From CALACW01 sp963627915 (GTDB lineage Bacteria; Bacillota; Clostridia; Oscillospirales; Acutalibacteraceae), in assembly GCA_963627915.1 (NCBI GenBank), contig CAVGCY010000026.1, forward strand, positions 95,650 through 159,649: DNA of 64,000 bases, given 5' to 3'. Numbering within the stretch: position 1 is the stretch's first letter; every line of letters starts with the position of its first letter. This document shows positions 1 to 8,261 of this stretch, one piece after another. Made by a program: the position numbers and the translations under genes. Below the pieces are notes generated by a model, which had not been told where the DNA came from, did not search any database, and saw only the letters and a program-made list of their open reading frames with translations.

Positions 1-1178
1 CTGAGAGCATACGCGCCCGTATCCGAATCAGACATCGAAAAATTTCCCGGTTCTCCGAGCTTCGATACATATATTTCATTGAGAGAACGTTGCGAGTTTC
101 CCTCAATTTTTTTAAAACAGCAGCCGTAAAGTCTGTTTTCATATGAACAAATCATATCCATATCGGGAACGGGTCTTGTTACGGTAAGCTGTCCTGCGGC
201 ATAACTTTCCGATACAAAATCCGTAACTCCGCTTATATAAATGCAGTCGTTTTCCGCGTCGGATTTTACAACCGTTTTCGTTCCGGACAAATATGCCGCG
301 CCGAGAACTCCGAATGCGTCGGCTGTAATATCTATACTGTCCCACTGAGAAAAAAGCGAACCGATTGAATTTCCGGAAAGCCTGAGATAAGCAATATCCT
401 TTCCGTACACGGTATTTCCGTCGGAATCTTTTTTCCTGATATAAAGCTCCTCGTATCTCAGGTCATAAAACAGGGAATCATTCTGCGCGTTATAAGCCGA
501 AACGGCTGACGTTGAAGCCGAATACATCCCGTCCGACAGCACGGCTGTTTTAAAAACCGATATCGCCGGACAATATAATATTATGCTGTCAGCAGAATAA
601 GCGTGAGAAGCAAGCGCCGAGTTCACCGCTTTTTCTCCGCTTTTTGAAGCCTCGGCAATATTATTCATCTCGTCCTCCGTAAGACATATACACGCCCTGA
701 CGCTCCCGTCGGTTTCCATGGTTTTATAAAGAGAATCGCACAGCGTAACCTCAACGGCTGAAGAAAACGAGCTGACAAGAGACTCGAACCTGCCCGAGAG
801 AGTTCCGTATTTTATTTTATCGGGAAATACAATTATATCCGCGCCCATAACCGCAGTTTTTTTCTTTCGGGAATCAAACGCATATTCCGTTATCTCGACG
901 CCGTTTTTATAAAGCGAATAGCTCGAGTCGTTCCTCGATTCGCTTTTTGCAAAGAAATACAAATCACCGTTGACTTCATTAATCCCGGACGCTCCGCCGA
1001 AAATTCCGTTTTTAAGCTTCGCTCTTTTTTTTCTTACCGACATAACGGGCAGATCGTCGCCGGTCATATTATTCATATCCGAAAACGAACCGGGCGCAAT
1101 TGTTTTTCTTCTGTCAAGACCGCCGAATGCGTCGACGGTCTTCGTTGTTACGGAATATTCGTTAAGTCTTTCAAGCAC
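1..1178 (-). CDS. phage structural protein, C-terminus beyond the window edge
   Basis: Open from a GTG start at 1178 to the left edge without a stop, so at least 392 residues are present and the C-terminus is missing. The start is set by a strong GGGAGG Shine-Dalgarno about 8 bases upstream. The N-terminus has an aromatic/Gly segment (AFGGLDRR) followed by SDMNNMTGDDLPVMSVR. As I recall it, the pattern 'FGGL...F.DM.NM....P..s.R' recurs in uncharacterised head/neck or tail-side proteins of Firmicutes prophages. The rest is beta-rich, with repeated short strands and no membrane segment. It lies 13 bases after the connector-like gene in the same direction and so belongs to the phage head module. 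I infer a virion structural role; its exact position in the particle is unknown. Confidence 0.6.
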   Translation of the reverse strand, partial: MLERLNEYSVTTKTVDAFGGLDRRKTIAPGSFSDMNNMTGDDLPVMSVRKKRAKLKNGIFGGASGINEVNGDLYFFAKSESRNDSSYSLYKNGVEITEYAFDSRKKKTAVMGADIIVFPDKIKYGTLSGRFESLVSSFSSAVEVTLCDSLYKTMETDGSVRACICLTEDEMNNIAEASKSGEKAVNSALASHAYSADSIILYCPAISVFKTAVLSDGMYSASTSAVSAYNAQNDSLFYDLRYEELYIRKKDSDGNTVYGKDIAYLRLSGNSIGSLFSQWDSIDITADAFGVLGAAYLSGTKTVVKSDAENDCIYISGVTDFVSESYAAGQLTVTRPVPDMDMICSYENRLYGCCFKKIEGNSQRSLNEIYVSKLGEPGNFSMSDSDTGAYAL

Positions 1179-1191
1179 CGTAAAAACCTCC

Positions 1192-1563
1192 CTAAATTGA
1201 TATCCGGCATGAATCGGTTCTGTGAGTTCTGTTAAAATGCCTTTTATATAAAGAGTATAACGTATTAAACATTATCATCGAATTATTGTATCTTGAATAT
1301 TCACAGTTCGCTTTGTTTATCATCGCCTCGAGATAGTAGATATAAATATCGTCATAGCCGGATGAAACAAGCAATCGCGTATCCGGGTCGGAGGCCGCGG
1401 AATATCCTTCAAATTCGGACATTCCGCTGTCCGTGCGGCGGCTGATGACTTCGTTAAATATTCTTTTATCGATTTCGGACAGCCAGCGAACCTTCTCCTC
1501 GTAGGTATACTGATTGCCTAACATTCTGCTGTCCGTTACGGCGACGGCGTCTCCGATTGTCAT
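1192..1563 (-). CDS. phage head-tail connector-like protein
   Basis: A 123-residue soluble, mostly helical protein in the position, just after the capsid genes, where tailed phages carry neck or connector proteins. The core shows WLSEIDKRIFNEVI, then DDIYIYYLEAMI and a C-terminal stretch rich in Tyr, Asn and Phe (CEYSRYNNSMIMFN). That pattern recurs in small connector-type proteins of Firmicutes phages. A GGAGG ribosome site stands 5 bases before the ATG. It is preceded by a 75-residue ORF and followed by the large edge-truncated structural gene, all on one strand. The role is inferred from position and family resemblance, with no diagnostic catalytic motif. Confidence 0.6.
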   Translation of the reverse strand: MTIGDAVAVTDSRMLGNQYTYEEKVRWLSEIDKRIFNEVISRRTDSGMSEFEGYSAASDPDTRLLVSSGYDDIYIYYLEAMINKANCEYSRYNNSMIMFNTLYSLYKRHFNRTHRTDSCRISI

Positions 1564-1584
1564 ATTAACCTCCGCTTTTACCGT

Positions 1585-1812
1585 TTAATTGCCGGGCGCG
1601 AAACGAATACTCTCGCCGTACTCGTCCGCCGCGGCCGCCGCCCTGAAGCTTTCCTCGACAGCCGTCTTGAAACGTTCGGGGATTCTGACCTTTTCGCCGT
1701 ATTTAATTCTTATCGCCTCATCGTTTACGGACACATACAGCGCGTCCTCTCCCTTGGGCGCATACATTTTGGGAATAACGATTTCATAAAGCTTTTCTTT
1801 TTTCTTTGTCAT
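1585..1812 (-). CDS. small phage protein downstream of the capsid gene
   Basis: A 75-residue charged protein beginning with a lysine-rich segment (MTKKKEKLYE). It contains the stretch DALYVSVNDEAIRIKYGEKVRIPERF and an Ala-rich helix. Proteins of this size and layout ('vyVsvNg....ikrGe.v.vPe.v') often sit between the major capsid protein and the connector in Firmicutes prophages. The gene starts 19 bases after the capsid gene, with an AAGGGGAG-type ribosome site. Function unknown; it may be a minor head or completion protein. Context is the main support. Confidence 0.55.
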   Translation of the reverse strand: MTKKKEKLYEIVIPKMYAPKGEDALYVSVNDEAIRIKYGEKVRIPERFKTAVEESFRAAAAADEYGESIRFAPGN

Positions 1813-1831
1813 TTTGTTTTTCTCCCCTTTT

Positions 1832-3058
1832 TTAATTTTCCTCGTCTACAAAACTGAACTCGGAACCGCACTCCACGCGGATAAGTCTCTCGGGATAAAG
1901 AATTTTGCATCCGTACATGAATTTATATCCGATAGTCGAATACAGATTAAGCGGATTCTCCGTACCTCCCGAGTTCTTATCGTGAATTATCATCTCAAGA
2001 CCCGCTCCCTCGGGATCGACGATTCCGTATGCCTTCGCGCCCATTGCAATGTTGCAATATACCGCAGAACCGTCGCGGCCTGCGCCCGTTCCGCAAATAA
2101 TATCCCCCGCTGCGGCGGTTATGTCGTTTTTAAGCGTCAGCACACTGTTATCTCCGCTTTCTGCAATTGAGATAACAGAATTTTCTTCGCCCGCGATATA
2201 TACGGGAATGTCAACATCCGAAACCGCGTCAAGCTTTTCGTTTACGGTTACGCTCTTGCCCGCATTCGTTACGGCTGTCTTTACGGTAAGCTTATTAAAC
2301 GATGACGAAATAACGGCGGGAGCAATAACCTTAACGTTATCGTTTTCAATAAATCTTACGCCGTGCAGCTCTCCGATTTCTCCGTTGAAAATCTCCTTGA
2401 CGGCTGAATATTTATGAACGTCCTTCCAGCCGTCCGACTCTCTTATATCAAACGAACATGAGGGATGTATCATCATAATATAACTGCCGTCAATCTTGGG
2501 AGCTTTCGCCTTTTTAAGCTTAGTCGCAACCTTATTGATAAGCGTAGGCGTGAGAATACAGTTTTTGTTTATGTCCTTTCTCAGCGTTACCTCTTTCTCT
2601 CCGTCGGGGGCATAATATACGTTCGTGCCCGAGATAACTCTGTTTCTTATAAGAGTATCCTGCGTTTCGCCCGCGCTCGCGCCCATCTCCTCCGCCGCAC
2701 CGAGAATCACATCGTCGATAGCCTGCAGCTCAAGCTTATCGGTAATCTTCGTATACGTACCGTGTTGACAGCATTCGGTTTCTATTTTCGTTGAGCCGAA
2801 TGTCTGTCCGGTAGGAGTTACACCCTCGGTAAGAGGAGTAAGAGCCTTGTCAAAAGTATTCCATTTTCTCCATTCCACCTTATTTCCGCCGCCTGCGGGG
2901 AGAGGCTGTTTTTCGCCGAACTGACAGAAAAACATATCCCTGCGTGAGTTTTCAAGAAGCTCCGTATCGTAGAACTGCTTCATCTGAGCGGACATAGAGC
3001 TCTGAGTTGTTTTGTTTGCATCCGAAGAATCCGCAAACAGCTGAATATTAACCTTCAT
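1832..3058 (-). CDS. N4-gp56-type phage major capsid protein
   Basis: About 408 residues. I placed the start at ATG 3058, giving MKVNIQLFAD, because this matches the usual capsid N-terminus (M.fNLQLFA) and has a GAAGGA site 8 bases upstream. The in-frame TTG at 3073 overlaps that site. Family signs: an N-terminal arm, EWRKWNTFDKALTPLTEGVTP near residue 65, a central EEMGASAGETQDTLIRN helix, and a C-terminal block (AMGAKAYGIVDPEGAGL, then GGTENPLN) typical of N4-gp56-family capsids. Residues about 245-340 look like an inserted beta-rich domain rich in Val, Thr and Asn, perhaps a surface decoration. No frameshift or early stop, so it may still be functional. It follows the scaffold-like gene. 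Confidence 0.85.
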   Translation of the reverse strand: MKVNIQLFADSSDANKTTQSSMSAQMKQFYDTELLENSRRDMFFCQFGEKQPLPAGGGNKVEWRKWNTFDKALTPLTEGVTPTGQTFGSTKIETECCQHGTYTKITDKLELQAIDDVILGAAEEMGASAGETQDTLIRNRVISGTNVYYAPDGEKEVTLRKDINKNCILTPTLINKVATKLKKAKAPKIDGSYIMMIHPSCSFDIRESDGWKDVHKYSAVKEIFNGEIGELHGVRFIENDNVKVIAPAVISSSFNKLTVKTAVTNAGKSVTVNEKLDAVSDVDIPVYIAGEENSVISIAESGDNSVLTLKNDITAAAGDIICGTGAGRDGSAVYCNIAMGAKAYGIVDPEGAGLEMIIHDKNSGGTENPLNLYSTIGYKFMYGCKILYPERLIRVECGSEFSFVDEEN

Positions 3059-3099
3059 AATCTTTTCCTTCAATTTATTTTTCCCCTTTCATCTGCTTA

Positions 3100-3948
3100 T
3101 CAGAAATAAATTTTTTCTCCCGCCTTGACTTTTCTCCTGATGTCCTCGCGGGCTTTTCTTGACAGATTTTTCATATCCGTTCCGAACGATACCGCCGAAA
3201 TATCCGAGCTTCCGTTTTCATTCGGACGCATCCCCCTTGCCGTTACGTTCTGAGCTAAAGCCTCTTTCATTCTCTTTGCCGCGAATGCGTCTATCGAATC
3301 CTTATGTCTTAAATAGTACGCCGAATCCGCGCTTACTCCGCTTTTTAAAAGCCTCAGAAATTCAGGGTCGGACGCAATCTGTTCATTAAGATTAAATTGA
3401 GGGTCGTACAGCCTCCTGATTTTTTCGGAATCTCTCTCCCATTCGCCGAACATCTCCTCATTTCTTCTTAATTTGTAGAACTCCGAGGCCTGTTCTCTGA
3501 GCATTTTGTTTTCGCGTTCGAGCGCGGACATTCCCGTCATACCCGCCGCAGGATACCCGCGCTTTGTCACAATACCCTCGTTCATTGCAGGATCTGTCAC
3601 AACGCCTCTGACGATACCGTCGACATCTCCCGGCTTCACGCCGTATCTTACGGCAAGAATGTTAAGCATCGAATCGAGCTTTGATAGAATCCGAACAGCC
3701 TTTTCGCACGATTTTCTGACATGCATACTTCTTTCGCTCTCGATACGGTCGGCATATTTTCTTCTGAACAATTCGTACTCATCGGTCTGTTCCGCTCCGC
3801 CGTTTTCCGTTCCCGCTTCGGACTTCTCCGAAACGAAAACGTCTTTTCTTTCGTCCGCATTTTTTTCGGCATTTTTAACGCCGCCGGACGTTTCGACGCC
3901 GTATGTTATTCTCGGCGTCTGATTTGTCTTTTTTCGGGACACTTGCAT
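3100..3948 (-). CDS. phage scaffold-like protein preceding the capsid gene
   Basis: 282 residues, strongly charged, with no membrane or signal segment. The first 80 residues are low-complexity Lys/Glu/Thr. A helical, probably coiled-coil middle follows (ALERENKMLREQASEFYKLRRN), then a helical C-terminus ending in LSRKAREDIRRKVKAGEKIYF. Composition, length and the place immediately before the major capsid gene suit a head scaffold or assembly protein. An AAAGGAG site directs the ATG. It is the first phage gene after the rodA terminator: upstream there is neither portal nor terminase. The scaffold function is inferred from layout and composition. Confidence 0.6.
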   Translation of the reverse strand: MQVSRKKTNQTPRITYGVETSGGVKNAEKNADERKDVFVSEKSEAGTENGGAEQTDEYELFRRKYADRIESERSMHVRKSCEKAVRILSKLDSMLNILAVRYGVKPGDVDGIVRGVVTDPAMNEGIVTKRGYPAAGMTGMSALERENKMLREQASEFYKLRRNEEMFGEWERDSEKIRRLYDPQFNLNEQIASDPEFLRLLKSGVSADSAYYLRHKDSIDAFAAKRMKEALAQNVTARGMRPNENGSSDISAVSFGTDMKNLSRKAREDIRRKVKAGEKIYF

Positions 3949-3980
3949 TTCTCCTTTCTCCCCTTGCCGGGTACGTGACG

Positions 3981-4009
3981 ATTATATGACATATCCGTCT
4001 CGTTTTTAC
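3981..4009 (-). promoter_or_regulatory. possible promoter for the phage head module
   Basis: On the minus strand a perfect TATAAT box (3981-3986) lies 33 bases before the scaffold-like start. The -35 region at 17-base spacing (4004-4009, GTAAAA) is poor. An alternative TTGACC lies further upstream, beside the rodA terminator. If active, it would transcribe the head genes independently of rodA. Confidence 0.35.
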
Positions 4010-4040
4010 ATCCCGTCTGCCGCAGAAAAGGTCAACAAAA

Positions 4041-4075
4041 AAAACGCCGCAGAGCCGAAACCCCGCAGCGTTAAG
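4041..4075 (-). terminator. intrinsic terminator of rodA
   Basis: Minus-strand stem AACGCTGCGGGG / CTCTGCGGCGTT (wobble pairs included) with a short TTTCGG loop and a run of eight T, 40 bases after the rodA stop. It separates rodA from the phage module. Confidence 0.75.
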
Positions 4076-4117
4076 TTAATTATATATTAAACCTGTATTC
4101 AAAATATTAAAACAAAC

Positions 4118-5296
4118 TCAATCACTCCATAAATCAATGCGTCCAGGGCTGAAATTAACCGCGGCATGCTCCTGTTCATATCTGTAAACGCTCAGCATAA
4201 GCCCAACGCCCAGATATATGCACAGATTCGACGAGCCTCCGGCAGAGAAGAACGGAAGCGTGATGCCTATAACGGGCAGAAGCTCAAGACACATTCCGAT
4301 ATTGATAAGAACCTGACTTCCTATCATAGCGGCCATACCGCAGCACAGAAGAGAACCGGCGGTATTTCTCGCTTTATTTCCGTTGCGTACGATTCTTGCA
4401 ATTATAAGAATGAATATAAGAAGCGCGATTATACAGCCGAAAAGTCCCGCTTCCTCACCTATAACGGAAAAAATCATATCGTTTTCGCTCTCCGGAACAA
4501 GACCTCTCTGCGTATACGTTCCCTGCAAAAGCCCCTTACCCCAGAATCCGCCGGAGCTGATAGCCTTTAGACCCTGCTCCTGCTGATATATAATATCCTC
4601 ATACTCATCCGGATGAATAAGGGCTAAAAATCTATCCTTCTGAAGCTGTTTTAAAACAAATTTCCATGCAAACGGAACGGCGGCGGCAAGCATAAGCGTA
4701 CCGAGCCCGAAATAACGCATCGGAAGTCCCGCACAGAACATCATTACAATAAAAATGCACATGAATACAAGCGCGCTTCCCATATCTCCGCTGACTGCGA
4801 CAAGCAAAACGGGAATTGCTCCGTGAACGCAGAGCATAAAAACGTTTTTTAACTTTCCTATTTCCTCTCTGACCTTGTCAAGATGCGCGGAAAACGTTAT
4901 TATAAATCCGATTTTTACAAGCTCGGACGGCTGAAAATACAGTCCGGAATTACCCAGTACTATCCATGTTTTAACATCGCTTCTTGATTCCGGACCTACG
5001 CCGATAAGCAATGTCAAAACCATAAGTCCGACGCATACGACTCCGACAAACGGCCACAATCGCAGAAAAATTTCGTAGTCTATCAGCGAAATAATCAGCG
5101 CGGCGGCAATTCCGGCGCCGACCGCCATTATCATCGTTTTTGCATCTCTTGAAATAAACGCTCCATCCGTTACCGACGAATATGTCGCGGAATAAACCAT
5201 CAATACTCCGTAAACCGACGCCGTTACGCAAAGAATCGATAAAAAAATGTCAGTTTCCTTGATAAAAGTTTTAATATATGCTATAATCTGTTTCAT
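4118..5296 (-). CDS. rodA: SEDS-family peptidoglycan glycosyltransferase RodA/FtsW
   Basis: 392 residues, polytopic membrane protein with about ten hydrophobic segments, beginning at residue 15. SEDS proteins polymerise lipid II glycan strands at the cell membrane together with a class B PBP. Family motifs present: GLYFQPSELVKIGF in the first third, GDMGSALVF, and PESENDMIFSVIGEEAGLFG, whose ND pair occupies the position of the catalytic Asp. The chosen start is ATG 5296 because AGGAAAG lies 7 bases upstream; the longer reading frame from 5368 runs back through the promoter. It stands alone between its own promoter and terminator. RodA (elongation) is preferred over FtsW/SpoVE by general similarity only. 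Confidence 0.85.
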   Translation of the reverse strand: MKQIIAYIKTFIKETDIFLSILCVTASVYGVLMVYSATYSSVTDGAFISRDAKTMIMAVGAGIAAALIISLIDYEIFLRLWPFVGVVCVGLMVLTLLIGVGPESRSDVKTWIVLGNSGLYFQPSELVKIGFIITFSAHLDKVREEIGKLKNVFMLCVHGAIPVLLVAVSGDMGSALVFMCIFIVMMFCAGLPMRYFGLGTLMLAAAVPFAWKFVLKQLQKDRFLALIHPDEYEDIIYQQEQGLKAISSGGFWGKGLLQGTYTQRGLVPESENDMIFSVIGEEAGLFGCIIALLIFILIIARIVRNGNKARNTAGSLLCCGMAAMIGSQVLINIGMCLELLPVIGITLPFFSAGGSSNLCIYLGVGLMLSVYRYEQEHAAVNFSPGRIDLWSD

Positions 5297-5370
5297 AAAA
5301 TGTCTTTCCTTGTTTATACGTAGAAAATTAACGTCCGCCGACAGAAAAGGCGGAGAATATATGCACAATA

Positions 5371-5399
5371 ATTATATAATTTAGACTCGTATATTGCAA
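5371..5399 (-). promoter_or_regulatory. sigma-A promoter of rodA
   Basis: Minus strand: TTGCAA (5394-5399), 17-base spacer, TATAAT (5371-5376), about 75 bases before the chosen rodA ATG. It lies in the divergent rodA/tsaE gap. Confidence 0.65.
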
Positions 5400-5441
5400 G
5401 TATTTGACGTATTATTTTTTTATAAAGGATCAATCGGCAGC

Positions 5442-5867
5442 ATGAGAGAATTTTTTACGAAGTCTCCCGGCGAAACCCGCGCATTGGCGGAAAAATTCGC
5501 ATTAGAATTAAAAGGCGGAGAAATTATTGCATTCAAGGGCGGACTCGGCATAGGCAAAACTACGTTCGTTTCCGGAGCCGCCGACGCGCTCGGAATCGGC
5601 GAACTTGTATCAAGTCCGACATTCGCCGTTGTGAACGATTACGGAGGCAAACCGCATATATACCATTTTGACATGTACAGAATCGAGGATTGGGATTCTC
5701 TTTATTCCACGGGTTTTTTTGATTATATGACTGATGAAAACGTTCTGTTTATCGAATGGAGCGAAAACATAGAATCCGCCCTGCCGGAAAACACAATTTT
5801 TATCACGATGGAAAAAACGGATTCCGACAGCGGACGAAAAATAACTATCGACGGAGGCGGATATTAA
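5442..5867 (+). CDS. tsaE: tRNA t6A biosynthesis ATPase TsaE
   Basis: 141 residues from ATG 5442 (MREFFTKSPGET). TsaE is the P-loop ATPase that, with TsaB and TsaD, completes threonylcarbamoyl transfer to A37 of ANN-decoding tRNAs in the cytoplasm. The Walker A motif is GGLGIGKTTF (residues about 29-38). It is followed by SSPTFAVVNDY and the family signature HFDMYRIED, with FIEWSEN near residue 105. The nearest ribosome site (AAAGGA) is 12 bases away, rather far, and the upstream in-frame ATG at 5394 sits in the promoter region. The stop codon directly abuts the tsaB start. The third partner, tsaD, is not in this window. Confidence 0.88.
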   Translation: MREFFTKSPGETRALAEKFALELKGGEIIAFKGGLGIGKTTFVSGAADALGIGELVSSPTFAVVNDYGGKPHIYHFDMYRIEDWDSLYSTGFFDYMTDENVLFIEWSENIESALPENTIFITMEKTDSDSGRKITIDGGGY

Positions 5868-6578
5868 ATGAATATTCTTGCGCTTGAAAGCTCTGCGGTA
5901 TCCGCTTCGGCGGCTGTTGCAAAAGACGGAAAGCTTCTGTGTAATTTTTATGTAAACAACGGACTTACGCACTCGGTAACGCTTATGCCTCTTGTTGCAA
6001 AGGCTCTCGAATACGCGTCGCTGACGCTTGACGATATAGACTTGATATCCGTTGCGGCAGGTCCGGGGTCTTTTACCGGTATCAGAATAGGAATCGCGGC
6101 GGCGAAGGGTCTTGCGCTTAAAAACGACATACCGTGTATCCCCGTTTCAACGCTCGAGGGAATAGCTTATCCGCTCAGGGATTCGGACTTTGTCGCATGC
6201 GCGGTCATGGACGCAAGATGTTCGCAGGTGTACAACGCCATGTTCTCTTTTGACGGCGGAAAAATGACAAGACTTTGCCCCGACAGAGCAATATCTCTCG
6301 AAGAACTTAAAAATGATATTGAAAAAATTTCAAAAAAGATTATACTTATAGGTGACGGAACGGATATTTCATATGAATATCTGAAGAATTATCTTCCGAA
6401 CGTGTCTAAGGCGGGCGAGCTTATCAAATATCAGTCAGCTTCCGGCGTCGCATTGCGCGCATACGATATTTACAAAGAAACAGGTAAAACATGCTCCTCA
6501 TTTGCGCTTGCTCCGTCTTATCTCAGACTTTCGCAGGCCGAAAGAGAACTTAAAAAGAAAAAGGAGAAAAACGCATGA
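5868..6578 (+). CDS. tsaB: tRNA t6A biosynthesis protein TsaB
   Basis: 236 residues, ASKHA-fold scaffold subunit of the t6A complex. It dimerises with TsaD and recruits TsaE. The N-terminus MNILALESSAVSASAAVA and the segment SVAAGPGSFTGIRIGIAAAKGLA (near residue 65) are the family hallmarks. The ATG begins at the base after the tsaE stop, so the two are probably translationally coupled. It overlaps rpiB by four bases (ATGA). The C-terminus is Lys/Glu-rich (ERELKKKKEKNA). Length is normal for the family. Confidence 0.92.
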   Translation: MNILALESSAVSASAAVAKDGKLLCNFYVNNGLTHSVTLMPLVAKALEYASLTLDDIDLISVAAGPGSFTGIRIGIAAAKGLALKNDIPCIPVSTLEGIAYPLRDSDFVACAVMDARCSQVYNAMFSFDGGKMTRLCPDRAISLEELKNDIEKISKKIILIGDGTDISYEYLKNYLPNVSKAGELIKYQSASGVALRAYDIYKETGKTCSSFALAPSYLRLSQAERELKKKKEKNA

Positions 6579-7018
6579 AAATAGCAATCGGCAGCGACCA
6601 CGCGGGTTTTGAATTAAAAGAGGAGATAAGAAATTATCTCGAAGATAAAGGTTATGAATATGTCGACTGCGGAGTTTACAATACGGATTCCGCCGATTAT
6701 CCCGTTCAGGCAAAGCTTACGTGCGACAAGATTGTTTCGGGTGAATGCGAAAGGGGTATTCTCTGCTGCGGAACAGGTATCGGCATCTCCATCGCGGCAA
6801 ATAAGGTCAAGGGTATACGCGCCGCATGCTGTTCCGATTATTTCAGCGCAAAATATACAAGACTTCACAACGACGCCAACGTTTTATGTATGGGCAACAG
6901 AGTTATCGGCAAGGGCGAGGCTCTTGAACTGGTTGAGGTATTTCTCAACACGGAATTTGAGGGAGGCAGACATCAAAGACGCGTCGACCTTATTACCGCG
7001 CTTGAGAACGAAAATTAA
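6575..7018 (+). CDS. rpiB: ribose-5-phosphate isomerase B (RpiB/LacAB family)
   Basis: 147 residues; interconverts ribose 5-phosphate and ribulose 5-phosphate in the pentose phosphate pathway (cytosol). Signature MKIAIGSDHAGFELK at the N-terminus, Cys in ILCCGTGIGISIAANK (the catalytic Cys region, near residue 66), and NDANVLCMGNRVIG in the C-terminal half. Overlaps tsaB by ATGA, making tsaE-tsaB-rpiB one unit. A hairpin with a T run follows. Galactose-6-phosphate isomerase (LacAB) is related, but a single full-length chain favours RpiB. Confidence 0.92.
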   Translation: MKIAIGSDHAGFELKEEIRNYLEDKGYEYVDCGVYNTDSADYPVQAKLTCDKIVSGECERGILCCGTGIGISIAANKVKGIRAACCSDYFSAKYTRLHNDANVLCMGNRVIGKGEALELVEVFLNTEFEGGRHQRRVDLITALENEN

Positions 7019-7025
7019 TAAAACT

Positions 7026-7070
7026 ACGGGAAATGCAGAGCTTTCGGGTTCTGTAATTTCCTCGTTTTTA
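7026..7070 (+). terminator. hairpin terminator between rpiB and upp
   Basis: Stem ACGGGAAAT..CAGA / TCTG..ATTTCCTCGT with small bulges, followed by TTTTT. It ends the tsaE-tsaB-rpiB unit or attenuates read-through into upp, for which I find no obvious separate promoter. Confidence 0.6.
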
Positions 7071-7100
7071 TGTGTTAATAAAATTTTGGAGGAATATTAA

Positions 7101-7730
7101 ATGGGCAAAATAACAGTATTGGATCATCCGCTTATTCAGCATAAGCTTTCGATTCTCAGAGACAAGAGCACGAGCACATATGAATTCAGAGTTCTCATAG
7201 GCGAAATTGCAATGCTTATGACATATGAGGCGACAAGGGATCTTCCCCTCACGGACGTTGAGATTGAAACTCCCGTAGCAAAGACGGTAACAAAACACCT
7301 TGCAGGCAAAAAGCTTGCTATCGTTCCCATACTCAGAGCGGGTCTCGGAATGGTTGACGGCGTTCTGACAATCATCCCCGCGGCAAGGGTCGGACATATC
7401 GGTCTTTACCGCGATCCCGAAACTCTTCAGCCCGTCGAATATTACTGCAAACTCCCTGCCGATATTAACGAGCGCGAAGTTTTCGTTGTGGACCCGATGC
7501 TTGCAACGGGCGGTTCGGCAATCGACGCGATCGCTCAGATCAAAAAAAGAGGCCCCAAAAATATCAAGTTTATGTGTACCATAGCGGCTCCCGAGGGGCT
7601 GAACGCTCTTGCGGCGGCTCATCCCGACGTAGACATCTACTGCGCGGCTCTTGACGAAAAGCTTAACGACCACGGATATATAATCCCCGGTCTCGGCGAC
7701 GCCGGCGACAGAATTTTCGGAACGAAATAA
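7101..7730 (+). CDS. upp: uracil phosphoribosyltransferase
   Basis: 209 residues, the normal UPRTase length. Converts uracil and PRPP to UMP in pyrimidine salvage. Key features: PILRAGLGMVDG near residue 75, VVDPMLATGGSAIDAI (PRPP-binding loop, near residue 130), and the C-terminal uracil-binding stretch HGYIIPGLGDAGDRIFGTK. The ATG is preceded by GGAGG at normal spacing. It is followed by its own hairpin. No neighbouring uracil permease. Confidence 0.96.
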   Translation: MGKITVLDHPLIQHKLSILRDKSTSTYEFRVLIGEIAMLMTYEATRDLPLTDVEIETPVAKTVTKHLAGKKLAIVPILRAGLGMVDGVLTIIPAARVGHIGLYRDPETLQPVEYYCKLPADINEREVFVVDPMLATGGSAIDAIAQIKKRGPKNIKFMCTIAAPEGLNALAAAHPDVDIYCAALDEKLNDHGYIIPGLGDAGDRIFGTK

Positions 7731-7737
7731 TTTACTT

Positions 7738-7786
7738 AAGCTGACAGGAATTGAACGCACAAGCTCAACTCCCGTCAGCTTATTTT
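7738..7786 (+). terminator. terminator of upp
   Basis: Inverted repeat AAGCTGAC..GG / CC..GTCAGCTT around a long loop, then TTTT after one A. A related GCTGAC/GTCAGC hairpin occurs near 14166. Confidence 0.55.
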
Positions 7787-7950
7787 AAGAAACGGAGAAA
7801 TTCATTTTTCAGTCCCTTATTATTTTTCGTCCGAATCGATTGTAACGCTGCACGAAGTACAAAAAAAGACGTCATATTTTTTTTAAGGAAAAGTGTCACC
7901 TATCATTGACGACTTTACATTTTCGGGCAAAAAAAATTTAAAAAATTCTA

Positions 7951-7979
7951 TTGACAAATCGATATCTCTGTTATATAAT
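7951..7979 (+). promoter_or_regulatory. consensus sigma-A promoter of tRNA-Gln
   Basis: TTGACA (7951-7956), 17-base spacer, TATAAT (7974-7979): both boxes are perfect. The predicted transcript starts about 60 bases before the tRNA. The remaining gap from upp (7790-7950) holds nothing I recognise. Confidence 0.9.
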
Positions 7980-8045
7980 ACATATCGTTCATTGCAAAGC
8001 GCAGATAAAATCGTTTATTGAGCTTTTGTATTGCAAATTAAACAT

Positions 8046-8119
8046 AGAGGTATAGTGTAACGGTAACACTCCGGACTCTGACTCCGTCATTTAAGGTTCG
8101 AATCCTTATACCTCTGCCA
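8046..8119 (+). tRNA. tRNA-Gln, anticodon CTG
   Basis: 74 bases including an encoded CCA. Seven-pair acceptor stem AGAGGTA / TACCTCT with discriminator G, D stem GTG/CAC, and anticodon loop CTCTGAC with CTG at 34-36. T arm: AAGG TTCGAAT CCTT. The outermost anticodon-stem pair is a C.T mismatch. The gene is monocistronic between its own promoter and terminator. Confidence 0.93.
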
Positions 8120-8121
8120 TT

Positions 8122-8154
8122 GCCTCGGAGCATTCATGTTCCGAGGCTTTTTTT
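8122..8154 (+). terminator. terminator of tRNA-Gln
   Basis: Perfect stem GCCTCGGA / TCCGAGGC with a 10-base loop, then seven T. It starts two bases after the tRNA CCA. Confidence 0.9.
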
Positions 8155-8261
8155 GCCCGAATACCGATTTTGCATCATTTGGATTTAAAGCATTTCAAAA
8201 CCTATTGTATTATAAACTAAAATATTTTGTATATGATAAGTCTTTTTTGTAAAGTAGATAA

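Noticed and set aside
7068..7760. A 230-residue minus-strand open frame opposite upp
   Set aside because: It lies antisense to a clear UPRTase gene, its translation has no recognisable domain and is Arg/Ser/Phe-rich; a shadow of codon use.
7790..7950. Gap before tRNA-Gln examined for a small RNA or short gene
   Set aside because: No start with ribosome site, no stable hairpin with T run; nothing supportable.
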